Assembly (NCBI RefSeq): GCF_002741015.1
Contig: NZ_CP016619.1
Location: 124,001 to 188,000, forward strand
Source: Microvirga ossetica
GTDB lineage: Bacteria > Pseudomonadota > Alphaproteobacteria > Rhizobiales > Beijerinckiaceae
Direction: 5' to 3'
Length of the DNA: 64,000 nt
Made by a program: the position numbers and the translations under genes. Below, piece by piece: positions 44,801 through 53,230 of the stretch. The notes beneath the pieces are model-generated. The model was not told the DNA's origin and did no database searches. It saw only the letters and a list, made by a program, of their open reading frames with translations. The first letter of the stretch is position 1. Each line of letters starts with the position of its first letter.

Positions 44801-45255
44801 TACTGCGCTCCCCCCCAAAGCTTGAGCGGCTGACCCAGGATGATGACAAACAGCAGCGCCGTGCCCAGGCCTAGGAGAACCGCTACCAGAGCAGCTTCCT
44901 TCCAGCGCACCCCAGGCAGGCCGAAGGCTGCGATCAACGGCGTCGCGATCGCTGTCGGCACATAGCCGACGCGCTCGATCAGAAAGCCGAACAGAATGAC
45001 AGCGAACGTGACCGACGCGAGCGCCCGCCACGGCACAATTGCCGCAGGAGGGCCATCAATGCGCAGCGCGCGAAACAGCATAAGAGCGCCGAAGCCAAGG
45101 CAGATCCAGCTCAGAATGCGTGGCATGGTCCCGGAGCCGAGTTGGCCGCTAGCGCCTATTCCTGAAAGGTTTGCGCCCAGATAGAGCCCTGCGAACCCCA
45201 CGCCGAGAAAGATGATCCCGGCCCCAAGATCCTGGGGCGCACGAATGCGTATCAT
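44800..45255 (-). CDS. tctB: Tripartite tricarboxylate transporter small permease (TctB)
   Basis: The 151-residue protein has four membrane helices (LGAGIIFLGVGFAGLYLGA, ILSWICLGFGALMLF, LASVTFAVILFGFLIE, ALVAVLLGLGTALLFVIIL) and the family feature SGQLGSGTMPRIL after helix one. It is directly coupled to TctA and lies 65 bases downstream of the uronate dehydrogenase gene on the same strand. Confidence 0.92.
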   Translation of the reverse strand: MIRIRAPQDLGAGIIFLGVGFAGLYLGANLSGIGASGQLGSGTMPRILSWICLGFGALMLFRALRIDGPPAAIVPWRALASVTFAVILFGFLIERVGYVPTAIATPLIAAFGLPGVRWKEAALVAVLLGLGTALLFVIILGQPLKLWGGAQ

Positions 45256-45320
45256 GGTGTTTCTCCCTGCTGTGATCCGTTCTTCTTTTGACTGTCAGCA
45301 TTCTTGACGGCGAACAGACC

Positions 45321-46193
45321 TTAATCCTTGTCGAGCTCCGCGCGGAAGGCTGGTGAACTCGTCAGGCCATCGTTGATGTAGGGACCGCCTTGGAAATGCT
45401 CGGCAGCATCGTCCTGCGCAAGGTCCGATGCGGGGAAGAGATGGGCGTAAGCATCCGCACTGTCCTGTGGGTGATAGCCAAGACGCTGCGCTGCGGAGTT
45501 GTCCCAGAACGAGCGGGAATTGTCCGAAACGCCGTAGACGATCTCGCAGGTATAATCCGCGGTCAGACCAACCTTGGCCAGCGCCACCATGTCAGGATGA
45601 GACAACCAAGTCGACAATCCGCGATGGGTGGTTGGCTCGGGCAGGAACATGCCGATCCGCATGCTGAAGGAGCGAATACCGAATTTATAGGCATAGAGAA
45701 ACCCCAGCTCCTCGCCGAACACTTTGGTGAGGCCGTAGCGCGAGTCAGGCCGCTGTGGCATCGTGCTGTCGATCGTCCGCGAACGCGGATAAAAACCGAT
45801 CGCATGGTTCGAGCTGGCGTAGAGGACTCGTTCCACCTTGAACTTGCGCGCCGCTTCCCAGATGTTGATCGAGGAGCGGATATTGGCATCGAGCAGAACG
45901 TCCCAATCGGCTTCGCGCGGATAGCCTGCGAGATGGATCACAGCCCGGACGCTGCCATCGACAAACATGCTGGCAACGAAGGCTGGATCGGCGAGAGTGC
46001 CGACAAACACTTCGTCCTCTTTGTTGCCTGGTCCTGGGTCGAGAATATCCGTTACTTTGAGTGCAAAGGAACCCTTAAAGTGCTCCTTGAGCGCCGGGTC
46101 GTGCGGCAGGGTTCGGCGCAGCAATGAGCCAATGCGACCCGCTGCACCAGTGATGAGAATGGTCGGTTTGCCGGAGACTTGGTGCCTTGTCAT
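45321..46193 (-). CDS. NAD-dependent epimerase/dehydratase family, probable uronate dehydrogenase (second copy)
   Basis: The 290-residue protein has GAAGRIG (residues 17-23), VIHLAGYPREADW, ASSNHAIGFY and the catalytic Tyr153/Lys157 in RYGLTK. The ASSNHxIG and following SRYGLTK order is very close to characterised uronate dehydrogenases. It oxidises a hexuronate to aldaro-lactone. Here it is encoded with TctABC and a DgoD-like dehydratase, and an SMP-30 lactonase is divergent, so the module can carry out import, oxidation, lactone opening and dehydration. It is distinct from the copy at 25221-26012. Confidence 0.87.
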   Translation of the reverse strand: MTRHQVSGKPTILITGAAGRIGSLLRRTLPHDPALKEHFKGSFALKVTDILDPGPGNKEDEVFVGTLADPAFVASMFVDGSVRAVIHLAGYPREADWDVLLDANIRSSINIWEAARKFKVERVLYASSNHAIGFYPRSRTIDSTMPQRPDSRYGLTKVFGEELGFLYAYKFGIRSFSMRIGMFLPEPTTHRGLSTWLSHPDMVALAKVGLTADYTCEIVYGVSDNSRSFWDNSAAQRLGYHPQDSADAYAHLFPASDLAQDDAAEHFQGGPYINDGLTSSPAFRAELDKD

Positions 46194-46209
46194 TTTATCA
46201 CCCGCTGCC

Positions 46210-46545
46210 CTAACCCCGCCCTGTCAAGCGGTCTGTCACAGCCTGCTGGACTATGGAATAAAGCCCGAACCGGCTGCTCGCATCACGGACTTCTTCCCTA
46301 ACCCTGCCCTGATCGGCCGTGTGCTCTACGGTTTTGTCCGCGATCTCCAGCGCGCGATAGGCGGGCATGCCAACGACACCCTCGCCACGTTCGTTCCTAA
46401 GCGGGGCATCGAAGTTGAGGGCCCCCTGCCCTCGCAGAAAGGCGTCAGGGTAGCGGCAACCGAACAACACTGCGCCCCGCGTCGCGGGCGGCGCCACCAG
46501 GTTGGTGTGACCTTGTGTGGAACGAGCTGTCGCGGCCTGGATCAT
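46210..46545 (-). CDS. Hypothetical protein, doubtful or decayed gene
   Basis: The 111-residue frame starts at an ATG overlapping the stop of the MR gene by four bases (ATGA) and fills the gap to the uronate dehydrogenase gene on the same strand. It has no membrane segment or recognised motif; the middle reads GVVGMPAYRALEIADKTVEH. Composition is rich in Arg and Ala, as expected of chance frames in GC-rich DNA. The start overlap favours a gene; the lack of any family favours a degraded remnant. Confidence 0.3.
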   Translation of the reverse strand: MIQAATARSTQGHTNLVAPPATRGAVLFGCRYPDAFLRGQGALNFDAPLRNERGEGVVGMPAYRALEIADKTVEHTADQGRVREEVRDASSRFGLYSIVQQAVTDRLTGRG

Positions 46546-47759
46546 GGCGCTACAGGGCCTAATTCTGACGTCAGCAGTTCGGCGCGGCGGCGGCGCATGG
46601 CGACATAGGTTGCGCCCGCCTCGTCAGGATCTTGCCAGCCGCCGGTGGCGATCGCGACATTGCGCTGGCTTGGATGAGCCGCGATGAACTCCTCGACCAG
46701 CCCGACGCCCAGACCTGGGCCGTCAGGCACGGTGATATGGCCATCGATAGCTTCCAGCGGCGGCTTGATGGCCTCGGCCTTGCCGGACCAGTCCGGCTCC
46801 AGGCGCTCCATCATGAGTGCGTTGGGGATGGCCGCCATCAGGTGCGCGGCGGCGAACTCCGCCACGGGGCCGAGCGAGCCGGAATGCGGCGCGAACTGCA
46901 CGAAATGCGTCTCCGCCAGCGCGGCGATTTTCTTCATTTCGGTAATCCCACCGGCGCGACCGGTATCGGGCTGGATGATATCGACAAGGCCCTGCTTGAT
47001 CAGAGAATACGCACCCCACTTCGTCGCGAAGCGCTCTCCGCCCGCAATTGGGGTATGCGGCAGGGCGCGGCGCACGCGGCCCCACCCTTCCATGTCTTCC
47101 GGCGCGACCGGGTCTTCCAGGAACAGCAGATTGTAGGGTTCCAGTGCCTTGCCAATGGAAATGGCGTCGTTGGCGGGCAGCCAGGGCGGACCGTGCAGAT
47201 CGACGGCCAAATCGATTGTAGGACCGAGCGCCGCGCGCATTTCGGCAACACGCTTGACAATGCCGGCATGGCCGCCCAGCTTAACTGTCGTGACGCCGCG
47301 CGCGGCCAGCGCCTTCGCGTCCAAGACGCTTTTGGCGTGGGCATAGTAGCGTACCCTGCCCCGCACTTTGCCGCCAAGCAGGTTCCAGACCGGTGTCGAG
47401 AGCGCCTTGCCCTTGATATCCCAGAGTGCCATGTCGATCGCCGTGATCGCGCCTGCGCCCACAACCCCGGTATCACCATGTCCCATCAGGGCGAGACGCA
47501 TGCGCTGCCACAGCTGTTCGATGTTGCGCGGATCCTGCCCGATCAGCTCCGACTTGAGATCAGTGACTGCCGTATGAATCACTCTCGGCCAGCCTGAGCC
47601 TTCGCCAATGCCGACCAATCCTGGCACATCGGTGATGACCTTGACGAACAGCCAGTTCCGGCCCGTTGCGAGTGCACTTTGCCCACCTGAGCCAGTCCAT
47701 GAGGTGACGGATGGCGCACCGGCCTGCATCAGCAGGGGAACAATATCAACGATTCTCAT
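46542..47759 (-). CDS. Enolase-superfamily sugar-acid dehydratase, DgoD-like (copy 1)
   Basis: The 405-residue product begins at ATG 47759 (MRIVDIVPLLMQ). At the second-strand position it has TTVKLGGHAG instead of K-x-K, followed by VDLHGPPW with a histidine two after the metal-binding aspartate, FLEDPVAPED, IAGGERF and FAPHSGSLGP. This D-x-H pattern is that of D-galactonate dehydratase (DgoD), not of MR-type enzymes. It is therefore a probable aldonate or aldarate dehydratase, yielding a keto-deoxy acid. It closely resembles copy 2 at 56628-57839. It lies between the TctC and uronate-dehydrogenase genes. Confidence 0.87.
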   Translation of the reverse strand: MRIVDIVPLLMQAGAPSVTSWTGSGGQSALATGRNWLFVKVITDVPGLVGIGEGSGWPRVIHTAVTDLKSELIGQDPRNIEQLWQRMRLALMGHGDTGVVGAGAITAIDMALWDIKGKALSTPVWNLLGGKVRGRVRYYAHAKSVLDAKALAARGVTTVKLGGHAGIVKRVAEMRAALGPTIDLAVDLHGPPWLPANDAISIGKALEPYNLLFLEDPVAPEDMEGWGRVRRALPHTPIAGGERFATKWGAYSLIKQGLVDIIQPDTGRAGGITEMKKIAALAETHFVQFAPHSGSLGPVAEFAAAHLMAAIPNALMMERLEPDWSGKAEAIKPPLEAIDGHITVPDGPGLGVGLVEEFIAAHPSQRNVAIATGGWQDPDEAGATYVAMRRRRAELLTSELGPVAP

Positions 47760-47807
47760 TGGCCCTATTTCATTGCTGAGAGTGCTGGAATGGTGTGCCT
47801 GCACGCC

Positions 47808-48803
47808 TTATTGCGGCTTGTAGCCGATCACCTTGATAAGATCGCCGAACCGTGTGATCTCTTCGAGATAGTATTTCTGGAACTCAGCCGGACTGGCGCT
47901 TGTCTCGACCTCATTGCCGAGATCCTCGAGTTTCTTGCGCAGATCCGGCTTGTCGAGGGCTGCCAAAGTTGCAGCATGCAGCTTGTCGACAATCGGCTGC
48001 GGCGTCCCGGCCTTGACACAGATGCCCATCCAGCTCCGGAAAAAGCCGGCCGGCGTAACCCCGGCAGAACTTGCTGTCGGGATCTTCTCAAAACCCTTTA
48101 CGGGCGTGTCCTGCATCATGGCCACGCCATGCAAGGTCCCGCTGTCAAGCAATCCCTTTAGCGTGGCCGACATCAGGTCAAAGACCACATCGACTTCCCC
48201 GGACATCAGCGCCTGTACGGCGAGTGCGCCGCCGCGATAGGGCACCAGCTTGAACTTGAAGTTCTGATCCCGCGCCAGAAGCTCAGGCGCGAGATGGGAC
48301 GAGGTCCCGTATACACCACCAAACTTCAACTCACCATTCTTGGCTTTCGCTGCCGCAACGACGTCTTGCACTGTTTTGAGGCCCGATCTCGGGTGGGTCA
48401 GCATGACGACGGGAATGCTGGTGATCTGAGTGACCATCGTCAGATCCTTTTGCGGATCGTAGCCCACATCCATCGTGAAGGGGTTGGTCGCCAGCACGAT
48501 CTGCGCGAGATAGATGGTGTGCCCGTCGGCTGGGGCGCCGATCAGGCTTTGTGTCGCGATGTTGCCACTGGCGCCCGGCTTACTCTCAACAACAAACTGC
48601 TGACCGAGGCTCTTCGACAACTCCGCTCCAAGGTGCCGGGCGACGGTGTCGGAGGCCCCACCAGCGGGAAACCCGATTACGAAGCGCACAGGGCGCGACG
48701 GGTAGGCTGCTTGGGCGCCCGCCGTGCCCGGCCCGATCAGCGCGGCGGACAGAACTGCACTGCCGACAAGAAGAGCGCGTCTTGAAATACCGTTCTTAAG
48801 CAT
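47808..48803 (-). CDS. tctC: Tripartite tricarboxylate transporter substrate-binding protein (TctC/Bug family)
   Basis: The 331-residue receptor has a signal peptide with twin arginines (NGISRRALLVGSAVLSAALIG) and the Bug pattern YPSRPVRFVIGFPAGGASDTVARHL, VESKPGASGNIATQ and the late FRSWMGICVKAGTPQPIVDKL. It provides the binding function for TctA and TctB, which are encoded 2.5 kb further along the same operon. It follows the GntR gene by 14 bases. Confidence 0.94.
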   Translation of the reverse strand: MLKNGISRRALLVGSAVLSAALIGPGTAGAQAAYPSRPVRFVIGFPAGGASDTVARHLGAELSKSLGQQFVVESKPGASGNIATQSLIGAPADGHTIYLAQIVLATNPFTMDVGYDPQKDLTMVTQITSIPVVMLTHPRSGLKTVQDVVAAAKAKNGELKFGGVYGTSSHLAPELLARDQNFKFKLVPYRGGALAVQALMSGEVDVVFDLMSATLKGLLDSGTLHGVAMMQDTPVKGFEKIPTASSAGVTPAGFFRSWMGICVKAGTPQPIVDKLHAATLAALDKPDLRKKLEDLGNEVETSASPAEFQKYYLEEITRFGDLIKVIGYKPQ

Positions 48804-48817
48804 GGTTTCCTCAGAGT

Positions 48818-49498
48818 TCAGGCTGTTGTCCCAGCCGCTTCCTTGATGTTGTCAAGCATGTGGTCCCGCGCATGAGCCGTGTGCTGCTGCGCAGACTTGA
48901 AGGCACGCTCCGCATCGCCGCTCGCAATGGCGTCCAGAATTTCGCGGTGCTCGACGATGATTTCCTCCAGCCGCCCCGGGCGATTGCCCAAAGTGCGCCG
49001 CAGCGCATCGATCAGGCTCGACCGCCCGTCGAAGATCTCGAGCGCCAGCGGGTTGTCGGCGATGCGGGTAATGGCCCGATGGAGCGCGCGATTGGCCTGG
49101 ACGATCCGATCGATGTCCCCGGTCGCGACCGCTTGCTCATAAGCCTCGACGAAACCTGTGATGCGCACGATGTCGTCCTTGGTCGCCCGTCGTGCTGCCT
49201 CGGCAGCAAGCATGCCTTCGATTGCGCCACGGACGTCATAAACATTCTTCACGAAAGCGGCGTCGACCTGGCGCACCACGGCGCCTCGGTTCAGGCGCAT
49301 CTCGACGACACCCTCTCCCTGGAGTTGGTGCAGCGCCTCGCGCACCGGATTGGCGCTGACGCCGTAATGGGCACAGAGTTCGGCCAACGTCATGTGTTGG
49401 CCGAGCTTCCAGATGCCTGAGACGACATCGGATCGAATCTGCTCGCGCAGCCTGGCATAGGTTGGGGCGGAAAAGTTGCTGGACATCTGCGTGTTCAT
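48818..49498 (-). CDS. GntR-family transcriptional regulator (FadR/FCD subfamily)
   Basis: The 226-residue protein has the winged helix (YARLREQIRSDVVSGIWKLGQHMTLAELCAHYGVSANPVREALHQL, about 13-58) and an FCD domain (VRGAIEGMLAAEAARRA, ANRALHRAITRIADN, EHREILDAI) with the metal-coordinating histidine positions. It is first in the leftward TctC operon and divergent from the SMP-30 - RraA - UxaC operon. A 25-base repeat just upstream recurs before the second CUT1 operon, so it may govern both. Confidence 0.92.
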   Translation of the reverse strand: MNTQMSSNFSAPTYARLREQIRSDVVSGIWKLGQHMTLAELCAHYGVSANPVREALHQLQGEGVVEMRLNRGAVVRQVDAAFVKNVYDVRGAIEGMLAAEAARRATKDDIVRITGFVEAYEQAVATGDIDRIVQANRALHRAITRIADNPLALEIFDGRSSLIDALRRTLGNRPGRLEEIIVEHREILDAIASGDAERAFKSAQQHTAHARDHMLDNIKEAAGTTA

Positions 49499-49509
49499 GT
49501 CTGTAGTTT

Positions 49510-49534
49510 GGATTATGGATTATATAAAATCAAG
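49510..49534. promoter_or_regulatory. 25-bp repeat, copy 1, candidate GntR operator
   Basis: The block beginning GGATTATGG and ending TAAAATCAAG lies between the divergent GntR (49498) and SMP-30 (49544) starts. It is identical over 25 bases to 61207-61231, upstream of the CUT1 receptor gene. It contains a direct GGATTAT repeat and the imperfect dyad GATTATATAAAATC. Its short distance from both starts suits an operator. Confidence 0.65.
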
Positions 49535-49543
49535 AGTGCAGAC

Positions 49544-50404
49544 GTGAAAATCTGGGCTGTCGAAGCCGAAGTGGGTGAAGGCCCCTTCTGGGACGAGGTG
49601 ACTGGGAGCCTGTTCTGGATCGATGTCCGCAAGCCTAGCCTTCACCAGTATAGTGGGGAGGGCGTAAAGCTCTGTTCTTGGGTCCTCCCTGAGCCGGTCG
49701 GAGCCTTTGCGCTGCTGGAGGATCGCGCGAAGGCACTGGTGGCGCTCGCCTCGGGCTTGGCTCTACTCGATCTCCCTTCAGGGCAAGTCAAGAACTTAGT
49801 CGATCCGGAGCCGGGTCAGCATCACAACCGGCTCAACGAGGGCAAAGTCTCACCGTGTGGGCGGCATTTTGTTTTTGGTTCCATGGACGATCGCGATGCC
49901 AAGGAGGCGACGGGGGCGTTGTACTGCTTATCGGCTGACCGCTCGATCAAGGTCCTGGCGACGGGTCTAGTGGTTGCGAATGGTATAGCTTGGAGCCTGG
50001 ATGGCGGCACGCTCTACTTCTCCGACAGCCGCGCTTCCACCATTTGGGTTTCAGACTGGGATTCCACCACCGGCACCATCGCCAACCGCCGCATCTTCGC
50101 CTCCCCAACGGCGGAGCAGGGACGGCCCGATGGCGCAGCGATGGACGAGGAGGGGCATTACTGGTCGGCCGGCGTTTCGGCCGGTCGCCTCAACCGGTTC
50201 GCGCCGGATGGAAACATCACCGAGACCATCGACCTGCCCGTTCAGGCTCCGACCATGCCCGCCTTCGGCCCAGCCGGAAGTGGGCTGATGTTCGTGACTT
50301 CCCATCGCCGCATTGAAGAACCGACAGCAATGGATGGATCGATCGTCGTCCTGAATGTCGGACAAAGGGGCCTGCCGCAACGGCGATTCCAGCTTCAACG
50401 CTAG
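49544..50404 (+). CDS. SMP-30/gluconolactonase/LRE family protein
   Basis: The 286-residue product from GTG 49544 shows the full active-site set: Glu in VGEGPFWDE, Asn in HHNRLNEGKV and VVANGIAWS, and Asp in GRPDGAAMDEEG. It is therefore probably a functional lactonase, opening an aldaro- or aldono-lactone. A TTG at 49508 would lengthen it by 12 residues, but through the candidate operator. It is first in an operon with RraA and UxaC. Confidence 0.87.
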   Translation: MKIWAVEAEVGEGPFWDEVTGSLFWIDVRKPSLHQYSGEGVKLCSWVLPEPVGAFALLEDRAKALVALASGLALLDLPSGQVKNLVDPEPGQHHNRLNEGKVSPCGRHFVFGSMDDRDAKEATGALYCLSADRSIKVLATGLVVANGIAWSLDGGTLYFSDSRASTIWVSDWDSTTGTIANRRIFASPTAEQGRPDGAAMDEEGHYWSAGVSAGRLNRFAPDGNITETIDLPVQAPTMPAFGPAGSGLMFVTSHRRIEEPTAMDGSIVVLNVGQRGLPQRRFQLQR

Positions 50405-50461
50405 TGAGTTTCGCCTCCCTTCATCACCGCATTGTCGTTTATACCACCCGGAGAAAGCCTC

Positions 50462-51175
50462 ATGCACGATATCAGTCCTGATCTTCGCCACACCTTCTCG
50501 CTATGCTCTTCGGCGACGCTGAGCACGCTTCTGGTTAAGCGAGGGTTGCGTAACACCGCGGTTCGGGGCGTTCGGCCGCTCCAGCCGGGCCTTCCGCCTA
50601 TGGTCGGTCCTGCGTTCACGCTGCGCTACATACCGGCGCGCGAGGATATCGACGCTTATGGCTCCGGCGGCGATCCAGTTAATCTCCAGCGCCAAGCGAT
50701 TGAGATCGCGCCGGAGGGTCATGTCTTCGTCGTCGATTGCCGCAATGACCCACATGTTGCTGGCATCGGCTCCATCCTGGCGCGGCGGCTGCACGGTCGC
50801 GGACTAAAGGGTATTGTTCTCGATGGCGGGGTGCGCGACACCAGTGGCATCGCCAAATTCGATATCCCGGTCTATTGTGCCGGCGCGGCGGTGCCTCCCA
50901 ATTATGTCGGTCATCATGCCGCTGATATCAACATTCCGATTTCCTGTGGTGGTGTCGCGGTCTATCCCGGCGACATTATTTTTGGCGACAGTGAGGCGGT
51001 CATCGTCGTGCCACACCACATGGCCGAGGAGGTTGCTGCCGAGGGTGCGGCCATGGAGCGGCGTGAGCGCTTCCTCATTACCGAGATCGAATCGGGACGC
51101 TCCATTGTTGGCATCTATCCGCCCAATACCGAGACGCTGGCGCGCTACGAGGAATGGTCAGAGGCCAATCCATGA
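50462..51175 (+). CDS. RraA-family protein, probable aldolase (copy 4 of 5)
   Basis: The 237-residue protein from ATG 50462 (GGAGA seven bases upstream) has GPAFTLRYIPAREDIDAY, VFVVDCRNDPHVAGIGS, IVLDGGVRDTSGI with the catalytic Arg-Asp pair, and YPGDIIFGDSEAVIVVP. It is most like copies 2 and 5. It sits between the lactonase and UxaC genes, so it belongs to a uronate pathway. The stop is followed by the UxaC start within about 25 bases. Confidence 0.88.
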   Translation: MHDISPDLRHTFSLCSSATLSTLLVKRGLRNTAVRGVRPLQPGLPPMVGPAFTLRYIPAREDIDAYGSGGDPVNLQRQAIEIAPEGHVFVVDCRNDPHVAGIGSILARRLHGRGLKGIVLDGGVRDTSGIAKFDIPVYCAGAAVPPNYVGHHAADINIPISCGGVAVYPGDIIFGDSEAVIVVPHHMAEEVAAEGAAMERRERFLITEIESGRSIVGIYPPNTETLARYEEWSEANP

Positions 51176-51198
51176 GCCCGCATCGCGCCGGGGAAAGA

Positions 51199-52623
51199 AT
51201 GACACTTATGCTCTCTCATTCAGACCGACTCTTTCCCGCAGACCCGGAAATCCGGGCGCTCGCACGTGATCTGCACGCGTCTGTGCGCGACGCACCGTTG
51301 ATCTGCCCGCACGGCCACACCGATCCGCGCTGGTTTGCAGACGACGCTGCCTTTAGTGACGCGACCAGCGTATTCGTGACTTCGGATCCTTACGTTCTGC
51401 GCCTTCTCCATGGTCATGGAGTACCCCTGGAACGGCTGGGTGTGGCGCGGCAGGATGATGCATCCATTCCCGCCGCAGATGCGCGCCAGGGCTGGGCCTG
51501 CTTCGCCGCGCATTACCACCTCTTCCAGGGTACGCCCTCGCGGCTCTGGCTTGATGCGGTCTTCGCCGAGATCTTTGACCTCGAAGACGAGCTGACGTCC
51601 GCCACAGCGGACACCTTCTTCGAGCGGATCGGCGAAGCGCTCGCAAAACCGGAATTTCGTCCGCGCGCGTTGTTCGAGCGCTTCGACATCAGCGTGCTCG
51701 CCACCACCGATTCAGCCTGCGATTCGCTGGAGCACCATACTGCCATCAGGCGATCAGGCTGGGCCGGGCGCGTCGTGCCGACATTCCGACCAGATACGGC
51801 GCTTGACCCCGAGCATCTTGACTTCCGCACGGAACTCGCCAGCCTCGCGAGTATGACTGGCGAGAACACCACGAGCCTCTCGGGCTATCTACGCGCTCTG
51901 CAGGAGCGTCGGAGGGCCTTCGCTGCCCTCGGAGCGACGGCGAGCGATCACGGCCACCCCACCGCTGCAACAGCCGATCTATCCGCTGCGGAGTTCTCCC
52001 GCCTGTTTGACCAGGCACTGCATGGCACGCTGCCGCCGAGCGGGGCGGAGCTTTTTCGTGCACAGATGCTCACTGAAATGGCACGCATGAGCCTTGATGA
52101 CGGATTGGTAATGCAACTCCATGCTGGCGCGCGCCGAGGTTACAATACGGAACTGGTCAAGCGTTATGGCAGCGCGCGCGGCGAAACGGTTCCCCAGCGC
52201 GTGGATTTCGTCGGCGGTCTGAAGCCGCTGCTCGACCGCTTTGGCCACGAGCCTAATTTTAGGATCGTTCTATTTACCCTTGATGAAAGCGTCTATGCTC
52301 GGGAGCTTGCACCGCTCGCCGGCGTGTTTCCCTCCGTGTGGCTCGGATCACCGTGGTGGTTTCACGATAGCCCAGAGGGCATGCTGCGTTTCCGCCACGA
52401 AGCCAGCGAGACCGCCGGCTTTTACAAGTATGCCGGGTTCGTCGACGACACGCGCGCGTTCTTCTCCATCCCAGCCCGGCATGATGTTGCACGCAGGATG
52501 GATGCCGCGTTTCTCGCCCATCTGGTCACGCTGCACCGTCTCACAAGAAACGCTGCCTTTGACCTGATGCAGCAGTTCGCTTCGACACTGCCACAGACAG
52601 CCTACCGCTTGAATGCCAGGTGA
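51199..52623 (+). CDS. uxaC: Glucuronate/galacturonate isomerase (uronate isomerase)
   Basis: The 474-residue protein has the clear UxaC pattern: SDRLFPADPEIRALARDLH, ICPHGHTDPRWFADD (metal histidines), RPRALFERFDISVLATTDSACD, MQLHAGARRGYNTEL and LGSPWWFHDSPEGMLRFR. It isomerises D-glucuronate to fructuronate and D-galacturonate to tagaturonate. I use ATG 51199, with GGGGAAAG upstream; an earlier ATG at 51172 overlaps the RraA stop. The fructuronate reductase and mannonate dehydratase it would need may be the SDR and UxuA-like genes of the CUT1 operon at 27-34 kb. Confidence 0.95.
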   Translation: MTLMLSHSDRLFPADPEIRALARDLHASVRDAPLICPHGHTDPRWFADDAAFSDATSVFVTSDPYVLRLLHGHGVPLERLGVARQDDASIPAADARQGWACFAAHYHLFQGTPSRLWLDAVFAEIFDLEDELTSATADTFFERIGEALAKPEFRPRALFERFDISVLATTDSACDSLEHHTAIRRSGWAGRVVPTFRPDTALDPEHLDFRTELASLASMTGENTTSLSGYLRALQERRRAFAALGATASDHGHPTAATADLSAAEFSRLFDQALHGTLPPSGAELFRAQMLTEMARMSLDDGLVMQLHAGARRGYNTELVKRYGSARGETVPQRVDFVGGLKPLLDRFGHEPNFRIVLFTLDESVYARELAPLAGVFPSVWLGSPWWFHDSPEGMLRFRHEASETAGFYKYAGFVDDTRAFFSIPARHDVARRMDAAFLAHLVTLHRLTRNAAFDLMQQFASTLPQTAYRLNAR

Positions 52624-53230
52624 CGGCAAGCATATCTCGACTGTGTTGCTGGTCGCTCTCAGTTCTCATACAAGCAAGAATGGATAACCCCAATCAATCG
52701 CAATTCCTGTCCGGGTCTGCGCATTCTGCGCCGGATGTGAGGCTCGCCATTGTCCTGATGCTGCTGGCGTTTGCGTGACTGCTTCAGCGTCGCCGGCGCA
52801 ATGGACGACCGCCGGGATGCATGCATTGCTGCGGCTCTCGCATCGTGAACTTCGTCTCGCTGAGCAGAAGCTTGACGAACGCTGGAAGAAGGTGAGCACA
52901 ACGGCGTTGGCCCGGGTAGCGGGCTGTTGCGCAACGGCACTGTCTTCAGGTAGGCCTGTCACTGACAAGGTCACGCTGGCCATCCGGCTCTTCAAGGCAT
53001 CCGGGCCCTTCGGCCGAGATTATGCCGCTCTCACGACCTTGCGGTATGCCGCACATCAGCGGCTGCGCAAAGCTGTCTTTCCCGCTAGGCCCGATCGACC
53101 GTTGAGACCGATCCCAAGCTCAGCGCCGTGCACTCCGCATCAGCCAGCGACACAGCCTCCCAATCCTAATGGGACGCTTGACAAGCGGGAGAAAGTCCAG
53201 CGCTCAGCGGAATAGAACGTCGATGGCGTC
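52624..53230. other. 607-bp convergent intergenic region
   Basis: This lies between the ends of the UxaC gene and the semialdehyde dehydrogenase gene. A frame on the plus strand (52775-53215, 146 residues) lacks any recognised motif, is rich in Arg, Ala and Pro, and is probably not a gene. A short hairpin (CGCTT-GAC-AAGCG near 53175-53187) could end one of the two operons. I see nothing else. Confidence 0.4.

Noticed and set aside
52775..53215. 146-residue plus-strand frame between uxaC and the aldehyde dehydrogenase gene
   Set aside because: No family motif, Pro/Arg-rich end, and no clear SD site; kept only as part of the intergenic entry.
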